The notes beneath the pieces are model-generated. The model was not told where the DNA came from, made no database searches, and saw nothing but the letters and a program-made list of their open reading frames with translations. Of a DNA stretch of 64,000 nucleotides, positions 8,616-16,642 are shown piece by piece (position 1 is the first letter of the stretch; each line of letters begins with the position of its first letter). Location of the stretch: positions 1,705,001 through 1,769,000 of the forward strand of contig NZ_CP054856.1 in the NCBI RefSeq assembly GCF_018417475.1, in the 5' to 3' direction. Both the position numbers and the translations under genes were made by a program. This DNA is from Novosphingobium decolorationis (GTDB lineage Bacteria > Pseudomonadota > Alphaproteobacteria > Sphingomonadales > Sphingomonadaceae).

Positions 8616-9602
8616 TTGGCCCAGGCTGTCCCTCCCTTTTCCATCTCGCGGGCCGCCTTCGAGGCGATCACCCGCAGGGATTCGTGCGCGTCCGAGGGCG
8701 ACACGCAGAGTGACGGCACGCCCGTAGCGATCGGAGCCTTTTCGTGCGATCTGGGCGATCAGAGCCTGCGCTGGAACGAAGCGACTTTCGAGCTTTTCGG
8801 GTTCGCCCCTGGCGAGAAGGTCGACCGGCGCGAGGTGCTCGACATGTATGCCCCCGAATCGCGCCGCCTCCTTGAGGTGCGACGCGCGCAGGCCATCGAA
8901 GTGCTCGGGGCCTTTTCTCTGGAGGCGCAGATATATACCGCCGAGGGCGAGGAACGCTGGCTGCGCATCCATGCCCATGTCGAATCGCGCAATGGCCAGG
9001 CCCTGCGGCTGCACGGCACCAAGCAGGACATCACCCACGAGCGGCTCTATTTGCGCAAACTGGAAGAACTCGCCTTCACCGATCCGGTCTCCGGGCTGGG
9101 CAACCGCGCGCTGTTCCACGCCGCCTTTCTTCATGCGCCCCACGCGCCTTCCTCGCCAGCCTCCCGCAACATGGCCTCGGCCGGCGCACTGGTGCTGTTC
9201 GACTTCGACCACTTCAAGGCCGTCAACGACGCCTTCGGCCACATCGCAGGCGATGCCTGCCTTGCCCGCTTCGGTGCGCACTTGCGCAGCGCCTTTCCCG
9301 AAGCCCTGCTGCTCGCCCGCATCGGGGGCGACGAGTTCGCCATGGTGCTTGCGCAGAACCAGGACGAGGACCAGTTGCAGCAGCGCCTGAACGCTGCCCT
9401 GCACATGCTCGCCACGCCGTTCGACTGGGAGGGAACGTCCCTCTCGATCCGCGCCTCGTTCGGTCTCGCCCTGCCCCGCGCCGGAGAGCCGTCCTCTCCG
9501 AACGAGCTCTTCCGCCGGGCCGATGCCGACCTCTACCGCTCGAAGGAGCGCCGCACGCCGCGCGCGTCTAGTCCAGACGTTGCGAGTTGGGATCGGTCCT
9601 GA
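8616..9602 (+). CDS. PAS-GGDEF diguanylate cyclase
   Basis: About 328 residues with a PAS-like sensor region (residues about 40-145; FSCDLGDQSLRWNEATFELFGF to HGTKQDITHERLYL) and a GGDEF domain (residues about 150-315). The active-site loop is IGGDEF and the nucleotide/metal region is DFDHFKAVNDAFGH, so it should make cyclic di-GMP. I see no membrane segments, so it is probably cytoplasmic. The start is uncertain: the only plausible codon is TTG at 8616 without a clear ribosome-binding site, and there is no in-frame ATG upstream before a stop. Its 3' end overlaps the convergent SnoaL gene by 35 bases. Confidence 0.82.
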   Translation: MAQAVPPFSISRAAFEAITRRDSCASEGDTQSDGTPVAIGAFSCDLGDQSLRWNEATFELFGFAPGEKVDRREVLDMYAPESRRLLEVRRAQAIEVLGAFSLEAQIYTAEGEERWLRIHAHVESRNGQALRLHGTKQDITHERLYLRKLEELAFTDPVSGLGNRALFHAAFLHAPHAPSSPASRNMASAGALVLFDFDHFKAVNDAFGHIAGDACLARFGAHLRSAFPEALLLARIGGDEFAMVLAQNQDEDQLQQRLNAALHMLATPFDWEGTSLSIRASFGLALPRAGEPSSPNELFRRADADLYRSKERRTPRASSPDVASWDRS

Positions 9603-10074
9603 GCATCGCCGCACTCTTGATCGCCGGGTCCCAGTGCTCGGCTATCCGGCCATCCTGAATACGGAACAGATCGAACCAGCTGGTGTGGTAGGTCTCTCCA
9701 ACCTCACCCGTTTCGGTGCGCACGAAGGCCATCGTCACCATGTCCCGCTCCGCCACGATGGAGACCAGCGGCAGCTCGATGGTGGGCCGGACCTCGCGCG
9801 CCGGGCGCGAACCGCGGATGAAGCTTTCCAGCGCGGCGCGCCCGCTGACGACGTTGGGATTGTGCTGGATATAGCCCTCGGCGATGAATTCGTGCGCGCG
9901 GTCGGCATGACCGCCCTGCAGCACGATGCGGTACATGTCGTAGCAAAGCCGCTTGTTCGCCGCGAGAACGGGATCTGCGCTGGCGAGCAGCTGTGCATGG
10001 TCGGCCGCCACCATCGGCGGGGTCTGCCCCTCGGGCACACTCGCGCCGGGGACCAGCTGTGTGGCCATGTTCAT
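9568..10074 (-). CDS. SnoaL-like (NTF2 fold) protein
   Basis: A 168-residue protein with a SnoaL-like/ester-cyclase-type domain. Signature stretches are GYIQHNPNVVSGRAALESFI and IQDGRIAEHWDPAIKS, closely matched in the genes at 10071 and 11803 (YVQHAV/EHWDD and YIQHNQ/EHWDV). The start at 10074 overlaps the stop of the upstream SnoaL gene as ATGA. It is the last gene of a five-gene leftward operon that starts at 12219. In polyketide cyclases of this fold a His/Asp pair acts as acid-base catalyst; the conserved histidines in QHN and EHWD could play that part here, which is inference. Confidence 0.8.
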   Translation of the reverse strand: MNMATQLVPGASVPEGQTPPMVAADHAQLLASADPVLAANKRLCYDMYRIVLQGGHADRAHEFIAEGYIQHNPNVVSGRAALESFIRGSRPAREVRPTIELPLVSIVAERDMVTMAFVRTETGEVGETYHTSWFDLFRIQDGRIAEHWDPAIKSAAMLRTDPNSQRLD

Positions 10075-10496
10075 GAGCGCTCTCCCGACTGTTCCTCGGC
10101 CCAGGAGCGCGCCCATTTGCGGGTGTCGTCCCAGTGTTCGACGATGAGACCATCCTCCAGCCGGTACATGTCGAAGGCGTGCCCGGGGTAGGTCTGCCCT
10201 GGCCGTGCGGGATCGGGCTGGTCCTGGTGCCAGATCACCACGACCGTGTCGTCCTGCGCCACCGTGCGCACAAGGTGCTTGGTTGCCGGCGGTACGAATC
10301 CCTCGGGCGGATTGCGGATGAGGTCCGTCAGGTGCAGCAGTTGCTCGCGCCCCGAAGGCAGGTTCACCGCATGCTGCACGTAGTCCGGGTGGATATAGCG
10401 CAGCACGGCCTCGCGGCTCCCCTCGCGGATCACGCCCTGCCACATGTCGAGCACGATCCGGGCGTTGCGCTGCTGGAGCGTCTCAGCTTCGGCCAT
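10071..10496 (-). CDS. SnoaL-like (NTF2 fold) protein
   Basis: A 141-residue SnoaL-like protein with the same motifs as its neighbour: IHPDYVQHAVNLPSGREQLL near residue 35 and MYRLEDGLIVEHWDDTRKWA near residue 110. Both its start region (9 bases after the DUF3237 stop) and its end (ATGA overlap with the 9568 gene) show it is cotranslated. Having two adjacent, clearly related but distinct SnoaL proteins suggests either consecutive reactions or a hetero-oligomer. No substrate is known. Confidence 0.8.
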   Translation of the reverse strand: MAEAETLQQRNARIVLDMWQGVIREGSREAVLRYIHPDYVQHAVNLPSGREQLLHLTDLIRNPPEGFVPPATKHLVRTVAQDDTVVVIWHQDQPDPARPGQTYPGHAFDMYRLEDGLIVEHWDDTRKWARSWAEEQSGERS

Positions 10497-10504
10497 GACG
10501 CACC

Positions 10505-11032
10505 TCAGGTCAGCGCGTAGTAGCGCAGCAGGTTGCCATCCGCGCGCCGCTCACCCACGCCGATGAAGACGTGCTTGGTCAGCCAGTCGTGCTTGCCCAC
10601 CGGGCATTCGAAACTGGGGTTGCCGCGCAGGTAGTATTCCTGCTGCTCGACCGGTTCGCCCCCCTTGAAGGCCCAGTCGCGCAGGCGCTCCATCGTGCCG
10701 GGCTTGCGCCCCCACAGGAAGCCCCGGTTGTTGAGCAGGATCAGCGTCCCGTCGTCCTCCTCCAGCATGTAGCGCGCGTCGAACACGGCGACGTCGTCGG
10801 GGCGGAAGGTCGCGTAGTCACCGCCCGAGCCCGGCACCGCCTTGCCTTTCAGGTGCGGCCCCTCGAACGTCCCGCCATCGACATAGACCGCGCTGCGGTT
10901 GCCCCCCATCGGGGTGTTGGCGATCATCTGCACGCGCGGGAAGGTCAGGCGCACTTCCATCGCGAATTCGAGGCGCGGGTTGTCGAGCGTCGAGAAAGGC
11001 CCGGCAAAGGGCGTCGTGTCGTTATGGGTCAT
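10505..11032 (-). CDS. DUF3237 family protein
   Basis: A 175-residue protein recognisable as the DUF3237 family: LEFAMEVRLTFPRVQMIANT at the N-terminus, GGNRSAVYVDGGTFEGPHLKGKAVPGSGGDYATFRPDD in the middle (cited in parts), and YYLRGNPSFECP near the C-terminus. The ATG at 11032 follows GATGAGGA; a longer frame to 11065 overlaps the upstream gene and lacks a ribosome-binding site. The family is a small beta-barrel of unknown biochemical function that often occurs in aromatic or hydrocarbon catabolic clusters. Here it is the third gene of the leftward operon, between an SDR and two SnoaL genes. Confidence 0.82.
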   Translation of the reverse strand: MTHNDTTPFAGPFSTLDNPRLEFAMEVRLTFPRVQMIANTPMGGNRSAVYVDGGTFEGPHLKGKAVPGSGGDYATFRPDDVAVFDARYMLEEDDGTLILLNNRGFLWGRKPGTMERLRDWAFKGGEPVEQQEYYLRGNPSFECPVGKHDWLTKHVFIGVGERRADGNLLRYYALT

Positions 11033-11039
11033 GCCATCC

Positions 11040-11801
11040 TCATCCGATTTCCAGCGCGCCGCCATCGACCATCAGGTTGGCCGCGGTCACGAAACTTGCC
11101 TCGTTGGAGGCGAGAAAGAGCACCGCATCGGCCACTTCCTTCGCCGCGCCCATGCGCTTCATCGGCACGGCCGCGATCATCTGCTCGCGCATCGCCTCGA
11201 CCGCCGCCTCGTCCATACCGGGATTGCGGTAGAGGAGCGGCGTCTCGATGGGGCCCGGGCTCACCATGTTGACCCGGATCCCGCGCGCAACATACTCGCC
11301 CGCGAACTGGCGCATGGCGAGCGCAAGGCCCGCCTTGGCCGCGCCATAGGCCGCGTTGCCGGGCACGAAGGCATGGCCGCCGATAGATCCGGTGACGACA
11401 ATCGCGCCCCCTTCGCCCATCAGCCGCACCGCCTTCTGCATGGCAAAGACACAGCCCCTGAGATTGATCGAATGGACCTGGTCCCAGTATTCGCTCGTCA
11501 TGTCCTCGATCAGCGAAAAGCCGCCCATCCCGGCGTTGACCATGAGGACATCGATGCCGCCCTCCTCGGCCGCCACGGTCTCGTAGAAGGCGTCCATCGC
11601 GGCAAGGTCGGAAATGTCGACCGCGTTGCCCTTCGCCCCGGGGATCGAGGCGACGGCGCTGGCGATGGTCTGCGGGTCCCGGCCAGTGAGGCGCACGCCC
11701 GCGCCTTCCTCGGCAAACCCTTGTGCGCAGGCCAGCCCGATGCCGCTGTTGCCGCCCAGGACAACCACCCGCTTGCCGATGAAGCGATCCGCGCGCGCCA
11801 T
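11040..11801 (-). CDS. Short-chain dehydrogenase/reductase (classical SDR)
   Basis: A 253-residue classical SDR. It has the nucleotide-binding GGNSGIG near residue 16, VNAGMGG near residue 89, the catalytic serine in TGSIGG, YGAAKAG (YxxxK) near residue 151, and the typical ending VTAANLMVDGGALEIG. It would oxidise or reduce a hydroxyl/carbonyl group with NAD(P). The start at 11801 is only one base from the stop of the upstream SnoaL gene. Second gene of the leftward operon starting at 12219. Substrate unknown. Confidence 0.88.
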   Translation of the reverse strand: MARADRFIGKRVVVLGGNSGIGLACAQGFAEEGAGVRLTGRDPQTIASAVASIPGAKGNAVDISDLAAMDAFYETVAAEEGGIDVLMVNAGMGGFSLIEDMTSEYWDQVHSINLRGCVFAMQKAVRLMGEGGAIVVTGSIGGHAFVPGNAAYGAAKAGLALAMRQFAGEYVARGIRVNMVSPGPIETPLLYRNPGMDEAAVEAMREQMIAAVPMKRMGAAKEVADAVLFLASNEASFVTAANLMVDGGALEIG

Positions 11802-11802
11802 C

Positions 11803-12219
11803 TCAGAACGGTCCGATTGGGTTGGGGCTGTCCACCGGGACTTCCATCATCACGTCCCAGTGCTCGACCACCATCGTGTTCTCGAGCCGGAAGATATCCA
11901 TGATCGCGTAGCCCGTATCCCCCGGCCAGCGGCGCAGGTGGTAGTGCGCAATGACGTGGTCGCCATCGGCAAAGATGCGCTTGATGTCATGGCACGGCTC
12001 GGGCGAATGGACCTTGGCCTCGCGCAGGAACTGCTTGAGCGGCTCGGTGCCCTGCCCCACCATCTGGTTGTGCTGGATGTAGTCGGGCACGATGAACCGG
12101 TCGACCGCATCGGGATCGAGCGCGTCGAGCACCTCGCGGATCATCGTGCGTACGTGGTCGATGTTCGCCTGTTCCTGCGCGGTATAGACGCGCGTCTCGG
12201 GCTCTGTCGTCGGGTGCAA
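11803..12219 (-). CDS. SnoaL-like (NTF2 fold) protein, TTG start
   Basis: A 138-residue SnoaL-like protein with VPDYIQHNQMVGQGTEPLKQ and MDIFRLENTMVVEHWDVMME, the same fingerprint as the genes at 9568 and 10071. I chose the TTG at 12219 because AAGGGAGAGAG lies just upstream and because a longer frame would run through the operator at 12266. It is the first gene of a five-gene leftward operon (SnoaL, SDR, DUF3237, SnoaL, SnoaL), with very short gaps or overlaps throughout. Confidence 0.78.
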   Translation of the reverse strand: MHPTTEPETRVYTAQEQANIDHVRTMIREVLDALDPDAVDRFIVPDYIQHNQMVGQGTEPLKQFLREAKVHSPEPCHDIKRIFADGDHVIAHYHLRRWPGDTGYAIMDIFRLENTMVVEHWDVMMEVPVDSPNPIGPF

Positions 12220-12265
12220 GCTCTCTCTCCCTTCGCTGCATCGGGGCAGTCGTTGCGCATAATCG

Positions 12266-12277
12266 TAACGCTCGTTA
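12266..12277. promoter_or_regulatory. TAACG-N2-CGTTA operator, copy 2 (divergent promoter)
   Basis: A perfect inverted repeat TAACG-CT-CGTTA between the leftward five-gene SnoaL/SDR operon (start 12219) and the rightward SnoaL gene at 12332. The flank GTTGCGCATAATCG repeats that of copy 1, so conservation extends beyond the palindrome on one side. Confidence 0.6.
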
Positions 12278-12331
12278 TCAATATGTGCAAGGCGGAGCGA
12301 CACGCCATTTCGACAAGAGAGGAGCTGCCCG

Positions 12332-12727
12332 ATGACCCGCGAGGACTACGACCGCTACGCCGCGGCCTTCAACGCGCGCGACTACGATGCCGTCTACGAC
12401 TTCTACGCGCCCGGCGCGCACCTCACCTTCTTCGGCGTCGACCTCGCCACGCGTGAGGCGTTCCGCGATTTCTACGGCTTCCTGCACGACCACGTGGAGG
12501 AAACGCTGACCATCGAACGCTTCGCCGCCAGCGCCGAACTCGTTGCCCTCGAAGGGGTAATCCGCATCGAAGCGCGCAAGGACCTGACCGCAGAAGCGCT
12601 CGCCGCGCAGGGGCTCGACCAGTTCTTCCCGATCCGCAAGGGCGAGGTGCAGGAACTTCGCCAGTACATCCATTACCACGTGACGAATGGCCTGTTCACG
12701 GGCGTCTCGTGCGCGCTGATGGATTGA
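12332..12727 (+). CDS. SnoaL-like (NTF2 fold) protein
   Basis: A 131-residue SnoaL-like protein starting at an ATG preceded by AGAGGAGCT. It has the opening YDRYAAAFNARDYDAVYDFY, REAFRDFYGFLHDHVEE in the middle and YIHYHVTNGLFTG at the end. It is the paralogue of the 7105 protein. It lies alone on the right side of the divergent operator at 12266, possibly cotranscribed with the S41 peptidase gene 66 bases downstream. Role unknown. Confidence 0.8.
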   Translation: MTREDYDRYAAAFNARDYDAVYDFYAPGAHLTFFGVDLATREAFRDFYGFLHDHVEETLTIERFAASAELVALEGVIRIEARKDLTAEALAAQGLDQFFPIRKGEVQELRQYIHYHVTNGLFTGVSCALMD

Positions 12728-12793
12728 GCCCCCATCGATCCCGGTCGGCCATCCATCGAGCGCGCGCTTGAGCGCGGCAGGTCGCGCGCTAGC

Positions 12794-14266
12794 ATGTCGC
12801 CCATGATCCGAGTTCCTGCCGCGGCGCTCCTCGCCGCCACCTGCCTCAGCGCGCCCCTGTCCGCCCAAGCCCAAGCCGCGCAATCCAAGGCGCCGCGCCC
12901 GTGGGAGGCGGCAGGTCCTGTGCAGAGCATCGCACGCAGCGATGGCTCCACCGATCCGGCCGTGCGCGGCATCTGGCGTTCGCGCGGCTATGGCTGGCTG
13001 CTCGAGATCGACGAGGCTGGCGTCATCCGGCACCAGGAGGGAACGACCTGCTATCGCCCGCCCTTGGAGCGGGGCGCGCAAAGCGAGATGGACAGCGCGC
13101 GCTACCGCTATTTCCGCGCGCTTCCCGGCGGTCAGGCGGCGATCTTCCAGTTGCTGGAGGGGGACACCAACGTCGTCTTCGACCGCCTCCCCGCCTTGCC
13201 CGAAGCCTGCAGCGCGCCGACCGATCGCACACCCGGCGCCGTAGCCGCGGCCTTTCTCGACCATTTCGAACGCCACTACGCCTTCTTCGACAGGCGCCCT
13301 CCCGGGTTTGCGGCGCGCCGCGCGGCGCTGCGCGCAAAGATGCATCCTGGCATGGACGAGGCCCAGTTGTGGGACGCACTTGCCGCCTTCATGGAAGGGC
13401 TCTCCGACAGCCACACCAAGCTCTTGGGTGAAGTCGACGGAGAACGCCGCCGCGTGCAGGACGGTCAGGGGCAGACCCTCCCGCGCATCCGTGCCCGCGA
13501 GGGTGGCGAACCCGCCTGGCTCGGCGCGCTCATCGCGCAGACCACCGCGAAGCTGGGTAAGAGCGCGCGCACGGTCGGAGGCGGGCGCATCGTGTGGGGC
13601 GTGATCGACGGGCGCGTGGGCTATCTGCAGGTCTTTGTCATGGGTGGGTTCACCGAGCGCAGCGACTTTGCCACGCCCCAATGGGCCGAGGCGGAAATGG
13701 CGGCATTCCAGGATGCACTCGACCAGGCCATGGCCGACTTTGCCGGGCTCGACGGCGTGATCGTCGATCTTTCCAACAACCGGGGCGGATGGGACCAGAT
13801 CGCCAAGGCTCTGCCCGCCCGCTTCCTCGACACCGCGCAGACGGGCTTTACCACCCGCGCCCGCGGATCAGGGCTTGCCCCGTTCCCTCATGCCATCACG
13901 CCCGCCACGGGTGCGCGTTTCGCAGGGCCGGTCTACGTGATTACGAGCGATGTGACGGTCAGCGGCGGCGAACTCGCCACGCTCGCCTTTCGCCAGAACC
14001 CGCGCGTAACGCAGGTCGGCACCCGCACGCGCGGCGCCTTCTCCACGCCTCTTGCCAAGCCGCTTCCCAACGGCTGGCTGCTTGAACTCGCGAACGAGAC
14101 CTTCGCCGCGCCCGATGGCACGGTCTACGAGGAGACCGGCCTTGCGCCGGAGATCGAACTGGAGATCTACCCCGAAGAGGCCCCCGTCGCCGGCCACTGG
14201 AACGCGGTCGAGACGGTCGCCGCGATGGTGGCGCACGTCCGAGAGCGCACCGCTCAGCTCCGGTAG
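12794..14266 (+). CDS. Secreted S41-family peptidase-like protein
   Basis: A 490-residue protein with an N-terminal signal peptide (hydrophobic AAALLAATCLSAPLSAQAQA), so it is periplasmic or exported. Residues about 270-460 resemble the tail-specific protease / IRBP core of family S41: GYLQVFVMGG, LDGVIVDLSNNRGG and SDVTVSGGELATLAFRQNP, where the serine of VSGGE is the likely nucleophile. An alternative ATG at 12803 gives a more usual signal peptide. No PDZ domain is evident. Its stop overlaps the convergent flavoenzyme gene by 13 bases. Whether it belongs to the catabolic pathway or is an unrelated neighbour cannot be told. Confidence 0.8.
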   Translation: MSPMIRVPAAALLAATCLSAPLSAQAQAAQSKAPRPWEAAGPVQSIARSDGSTDPAVRGIWRSRGYGWLLEIDEAGVIRHQEGTTCYRPPLERGAQSEMDSARYRYFRALPGGQAAIFQLLEGDTNVVFDRLPALPEACSAPTDRTPGAVAAAFLDHFERHYAFFDRRPPGFAARRAALRAKMHPGMDEAQLWDALAAFMEGLSDSHTKLLGEVDGERRRVQDGQGQTLPRIRAREGGEPAWLGALIAQTTAKLGKSARTVGGGRIVWGVIDGRVGYLQVFVMGGFTERSDFATPQWAEAEMAAFQDALDQAMADFAGLDGVIVDLSNNRGGWDQIAKALPARFLDTAQTGFTTRARGSGLAPFPHAITPATGARFAGPVYVITSDVTVSGGELATLAFRQNPRVTQVGTRTRGAFSTPLAKPLPNGWLLELANETFAAPDGTVYEETGLAPEIELEIYPEEAPVAGHWNAVETVAAMVAHVRERTAQLR

Positions 14267-15813
14267 CGCGCAGGCCAGATCCCCTGCTTGCCCGGCGCCA
14301 GGATGCCATGGGGATCAAGCGCATCCTTGAGCACGCCGTTGAGCCGCCCCATCGCGCCCACCCCGGAGGCGTCCACGCCGTAGTTCTGGGTTGCCGCCAC
14401 CGTATCCATGGCATCGATATGGGTGCGGTACTCGCCATAGCCTTCTTTCGCCGCGTCCGCGATCAGCGTGTCCATCAGCTGGGGCACCGCGCGCGCCATC
14501 TGGGCGTTGTCGCGGTCGTAGAGGATCTCGTTGATATTGATGATCGCCCGCGCGCCTACCGAGAAGGCCCCGTAATAGTCGATGCCCGCCGCTTCGAAGC
14601 GGGCCCGCGTGCTTTCGAACTGCGCCTGCGCGCGCGCGCCATCGGCAGGCAGGATCGGGGAGAAACCAAGGTGCCCCCCGCGCCCGCCGTACCAGTCGAT
14701 CATGGCCATGTCGCGGGTCGAGGGAATGCCCGCATGGCTCGCGCCAAAGTCGTCGCCCTGGCGCCACAGCCGGGGCTCGGGACGCTGGCCCAACTGCGCC
14801 GCGAGCGCCTCGGCGACGACCTCGAACTTGGCCCGGATCACCTTTTCGGGCCCATAGAAGTTGAGCTGCGAATTCCACCAGCCGATGCCCAGCTGGCTGC
14901 GGATGCTTGCCCCCACGTCCTCGGGCAGAAGGCCCTCGCCCTCGTACCATTGCGCGCGGGGCCCCACGAACGAGGCAATGCCGACATAGCTGACCCAGGC
15001 CGGGTCGTGATCGATCAGCCCGCGCTGGCGAAGCGGGTAGAGCGCATCGACCCCGCGTGCGAGATCGCTGGCGTCGGGCAGCGCATAGTCCACGGACAGT
15101 GTCGCCTCGGGCGCGGGCATGAGCCACAGGCCAAGGCGCGTCACGATCCCGAAGTTCGACTGGCAGAACATCTGGTCCCAGGCCGGGCCGTAGGTGTCGC
15201 GCGACAGGTGCCAGGTCGCCGAGCCCTCCATGGCCCCGGTGCCCGTGCGCACCAGCGATCCGTCTGGGAGCATCACCTCCAGACCGCAGATCTGCGCGCC
15301 ATGATCGCCGTAGGGCTGCGGCCCCTTGCCACGTTCGAGCGCATTGCCCGCCACGCTCCCCCAGGCATTGCCCGGCACCGAGAGCCAGAGCGGATGTCCG
15401 CGCCTGGTGAGTTCGTCGTAGAGATCGTAGAACCCCACCCCCGGCTCGACCACGCAGACGCCCCGCTTCTCGTCGATCTCGTGAATGCGCCGGAGCCCGG
15501 AAAGGTCGACCACCACGGCGCCTGCCTGGACCGGTGCAGCGCCGCCATAGCCGAAGTTCTTGCCGCGCGAGATCGGCCAGAGCGGGACCTTGTGCACGTT
15601 GGCGGCCAGCACGACTTCGCGCAGTTCCTCGACCGAGCGCGGGGCCACCGCGCCCGAAGGTTCATGGCGGGCAAGATCGAAGCCCATCTGATCGCTGTAG
15701 GCCTGCCGGTCCTCCTCGCCCGCATGGACGCGGTCGGAACCGGTAACCTGCGCAACCGTTTTCAGGAACGCGGCAACCTCGTGCCTATTTACATTCACTC
15801 GGCTGTGCTCCAC
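14254..15813 (-). CDS. Vanillyl-alcohol oxidase / 4-cresol dehydrogenase-family flavoenzyme
   Basis: A 519-residue FAD enzyme of the VAO/PCMH family, which oxidises para-substituted phenols through a quinone methide. The FAD-binding part shows AVAPRSVEELREVVLAANVH, PLWPISRGKNFGYGG, GVGFYDLYDEL and LSVPGNAWGSVAGNALERG. The C-terminal part has FSVGARAIININEILYDR and LKDALDPHGILAPGKQGIWP. No cytochrome c subunit gene is adjacent, which favours an oxidase or an unlinked electron acceptor. I prefer the GTG at 15813 (AGGAG ten bases upstream); ATGs at 15831 and 15852 are possible but poorly spaced or inside the operator. It is divergent from the marR gene. Vanillyl alcohol, eugenol-type or propylphenol substrates are possible. 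Confidence 0.85.
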   Translation of the reverse strand: MEHSRVNVNRHEVAAFLKTVAQVTGSDRVHAGEEDRQAYSDQMGFDLARHEPSGAVAPRSVEELREVVLAANVHKVPLWPISRGKNFGYGGAAPVQAGAVVVDLSGLRRIHEIDEKRGVCVVEPGVGFYDLYDELTRRGHPLWLSVPGNAWGSVAGNALERGKGPQPYGDHGAQICGLEVMLPDGSLVRTGTGAMEGSATWHLSRDTYGPAWDQMFCQSNFGIVTRLGLWLMPAPEATLSVDYALPDASDLARGVDALYPLRQRGLIDHDPAWVSYVGIASFVGPRAQWYEGEGLLPEDVGASIRSQLGIGWWNSQLNFYGPEKVIRAKFEVVAEALAAQLGQRPEPRLWRQGDDFGASHAGIPSTRDMAMIDWYGGRGGHLGFSPILPADGARAQAQFESTRARFEAAGIDYYGAFSVGARAIININEILYDRDNAQMARAVPQLMDTLIADAAKEGYGEYRTHIDAMDTVAATQNYGVDASGVGAMGRLNGVLKDALDPHGILAPGKQGIWPARYRS

Positions 15814-15846
15814 GGAAATTTCACTCCTCATCCCTCCGGCGATAAG

Positions 15847-15858
15847 TAACATTCGTGA
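15847..15858. promoter_or_regulatory. Degenerate TAACG-N2-CGTTA site, copy 4
   Basis: TAACA-TT-CGTGA: same spacing as copies 1-3 with one change in each half-site. It lies between the flavoenzyme gene and the divergent marR gene, directly before a TTGACA hexamer, so it could give weak autoregulation. Confidence 0.4.
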
Positions 15859-15900
15859 TTATCTTGACAACCAGCAAAGCTCCTGCCCAAATGTCCGCCA

Positions 15901-16452
15901 ATGGCTGACACCGATCAGGAATCCTTGGAAGATGGAGCTGACAGCGGCGCGCTGGAGGCGATGGAAACATCGAGCCCGCACGCGGAGATTCTGCACCGCC
16001 TGCTCAAGCTGTCGAACCGGTTGATGACACCGTTCTCAGTCAACCTGGAGCACCAGTACAAGATCAGCATCAACGAGTTCCGCATGCTCATGCTGATCGG
16101 GCGCTACCCGCATTCGGCCAGCCACGAACTGGCCGAACGTACCGGCGTCAACTCGATGAGCGTCTCGCGCGCGGTCTCTGCCCTGGAGAAACATGGCCGC
16201 GTCAACGTTGAGCGCGATGAGACGAATCGCCGCCGCAAGCGGCTGACACTGACCGAGGAAGGCGAACGCCTCTACACGATCATGCGCCCACAGACCGAGC
16301 GCGTGGCCGACTATCTCCTCTCCGATCTGAAGCCCCACGAAGTGGCGATGTTCGACCACATCCTGAGCACGCTGATCACGACCTTGGAAGCCACCGACGC
16401 GCAAGGGCAATCGCTCTTCCTCGAGCGCACCCGCCCCACCGACGAGGCCTGA
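15901..16452 (+). CDS. MarR-family transcriptional regulator
   Basis: A 183-residue MarR-type regulator. A dimerisation helix (HAEILHRLLKLSNRLMTPF) leads into the winged helix: INEFRMLMLIG, SASHELAERTGVNSMSVSRAVSALEKHGRV (recognition helix region), then the wing with RDETNRRRKRLTLTEEGERLY. It is divergent from the flavoenzyme gene with a weak copy of the TAACG-N2-CGTTA motif between them. As the only regulator in the first 17 kb, it is the natural candidate to repress the three strong copies of that motif, with a pathway intermediate as inducer. No clear ribosome-binding site precedes the ATG. Confidence 0.87.
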   Translation: MADTDQESLEDGADSGALEAMETSSPHAEILHRLLKLSNRLMTPFSVNLEHQYKISINEFRMLMLIGRYPHSASHELAERTGVNSMSVSRAVSALEKHGRVNVERDETNRRRKRLTLTEEGERLYTIMRPQTERVADYLLSDLKPHEVAMFDHILSTLITTLEATDAQGQSLFLERTRPTDEA

Positions 16453-16581
16453 TCGCCGGGCATCGCAGGGCCTTGCCAGGCAGGTAGCGCGCCTCCTCCA
16501 TTCCGCTCCCCCCATGCGCCGCCGCGTCATCGTGGCTGCGAAGCGTGCACGTGCGCCTTGCCTCGTTGGCCCCACATACTA

Positions 16582-16593
16582 TAACGTTCGTTA
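16582..16593. promoter_or_regulatory. TAACG-N2-CGTTA operator, copy 3
   Basis: A perfect TAACG-TT-CGTTA, extended to ATAACG-TT-CGTTAT (16581-16594), 49 bases upstream of the Bcr/CflA efflux gene start. The AT-rich surrounding (TACTATAACG, TTATTATGAT) is likely the promoter itself, so occupation would block transcription. Confidence 0.62.
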
Positions 16594-16642
16594 TTATGAT
16601 GATCGACGCGCGCACGCACCGAACGGCCGGGACGACGGCCAT

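Noticed and set aside
15901-16452. MarR protein at 15901 as regulator of the ferulate genes
   Set aside because: The ferulate palindrome (TGTATCC/GGATACA) is different from the TAACG/CGTTA motif flanking this gene, and a separate MarR gene (21407) sits inside the ferulate locus.
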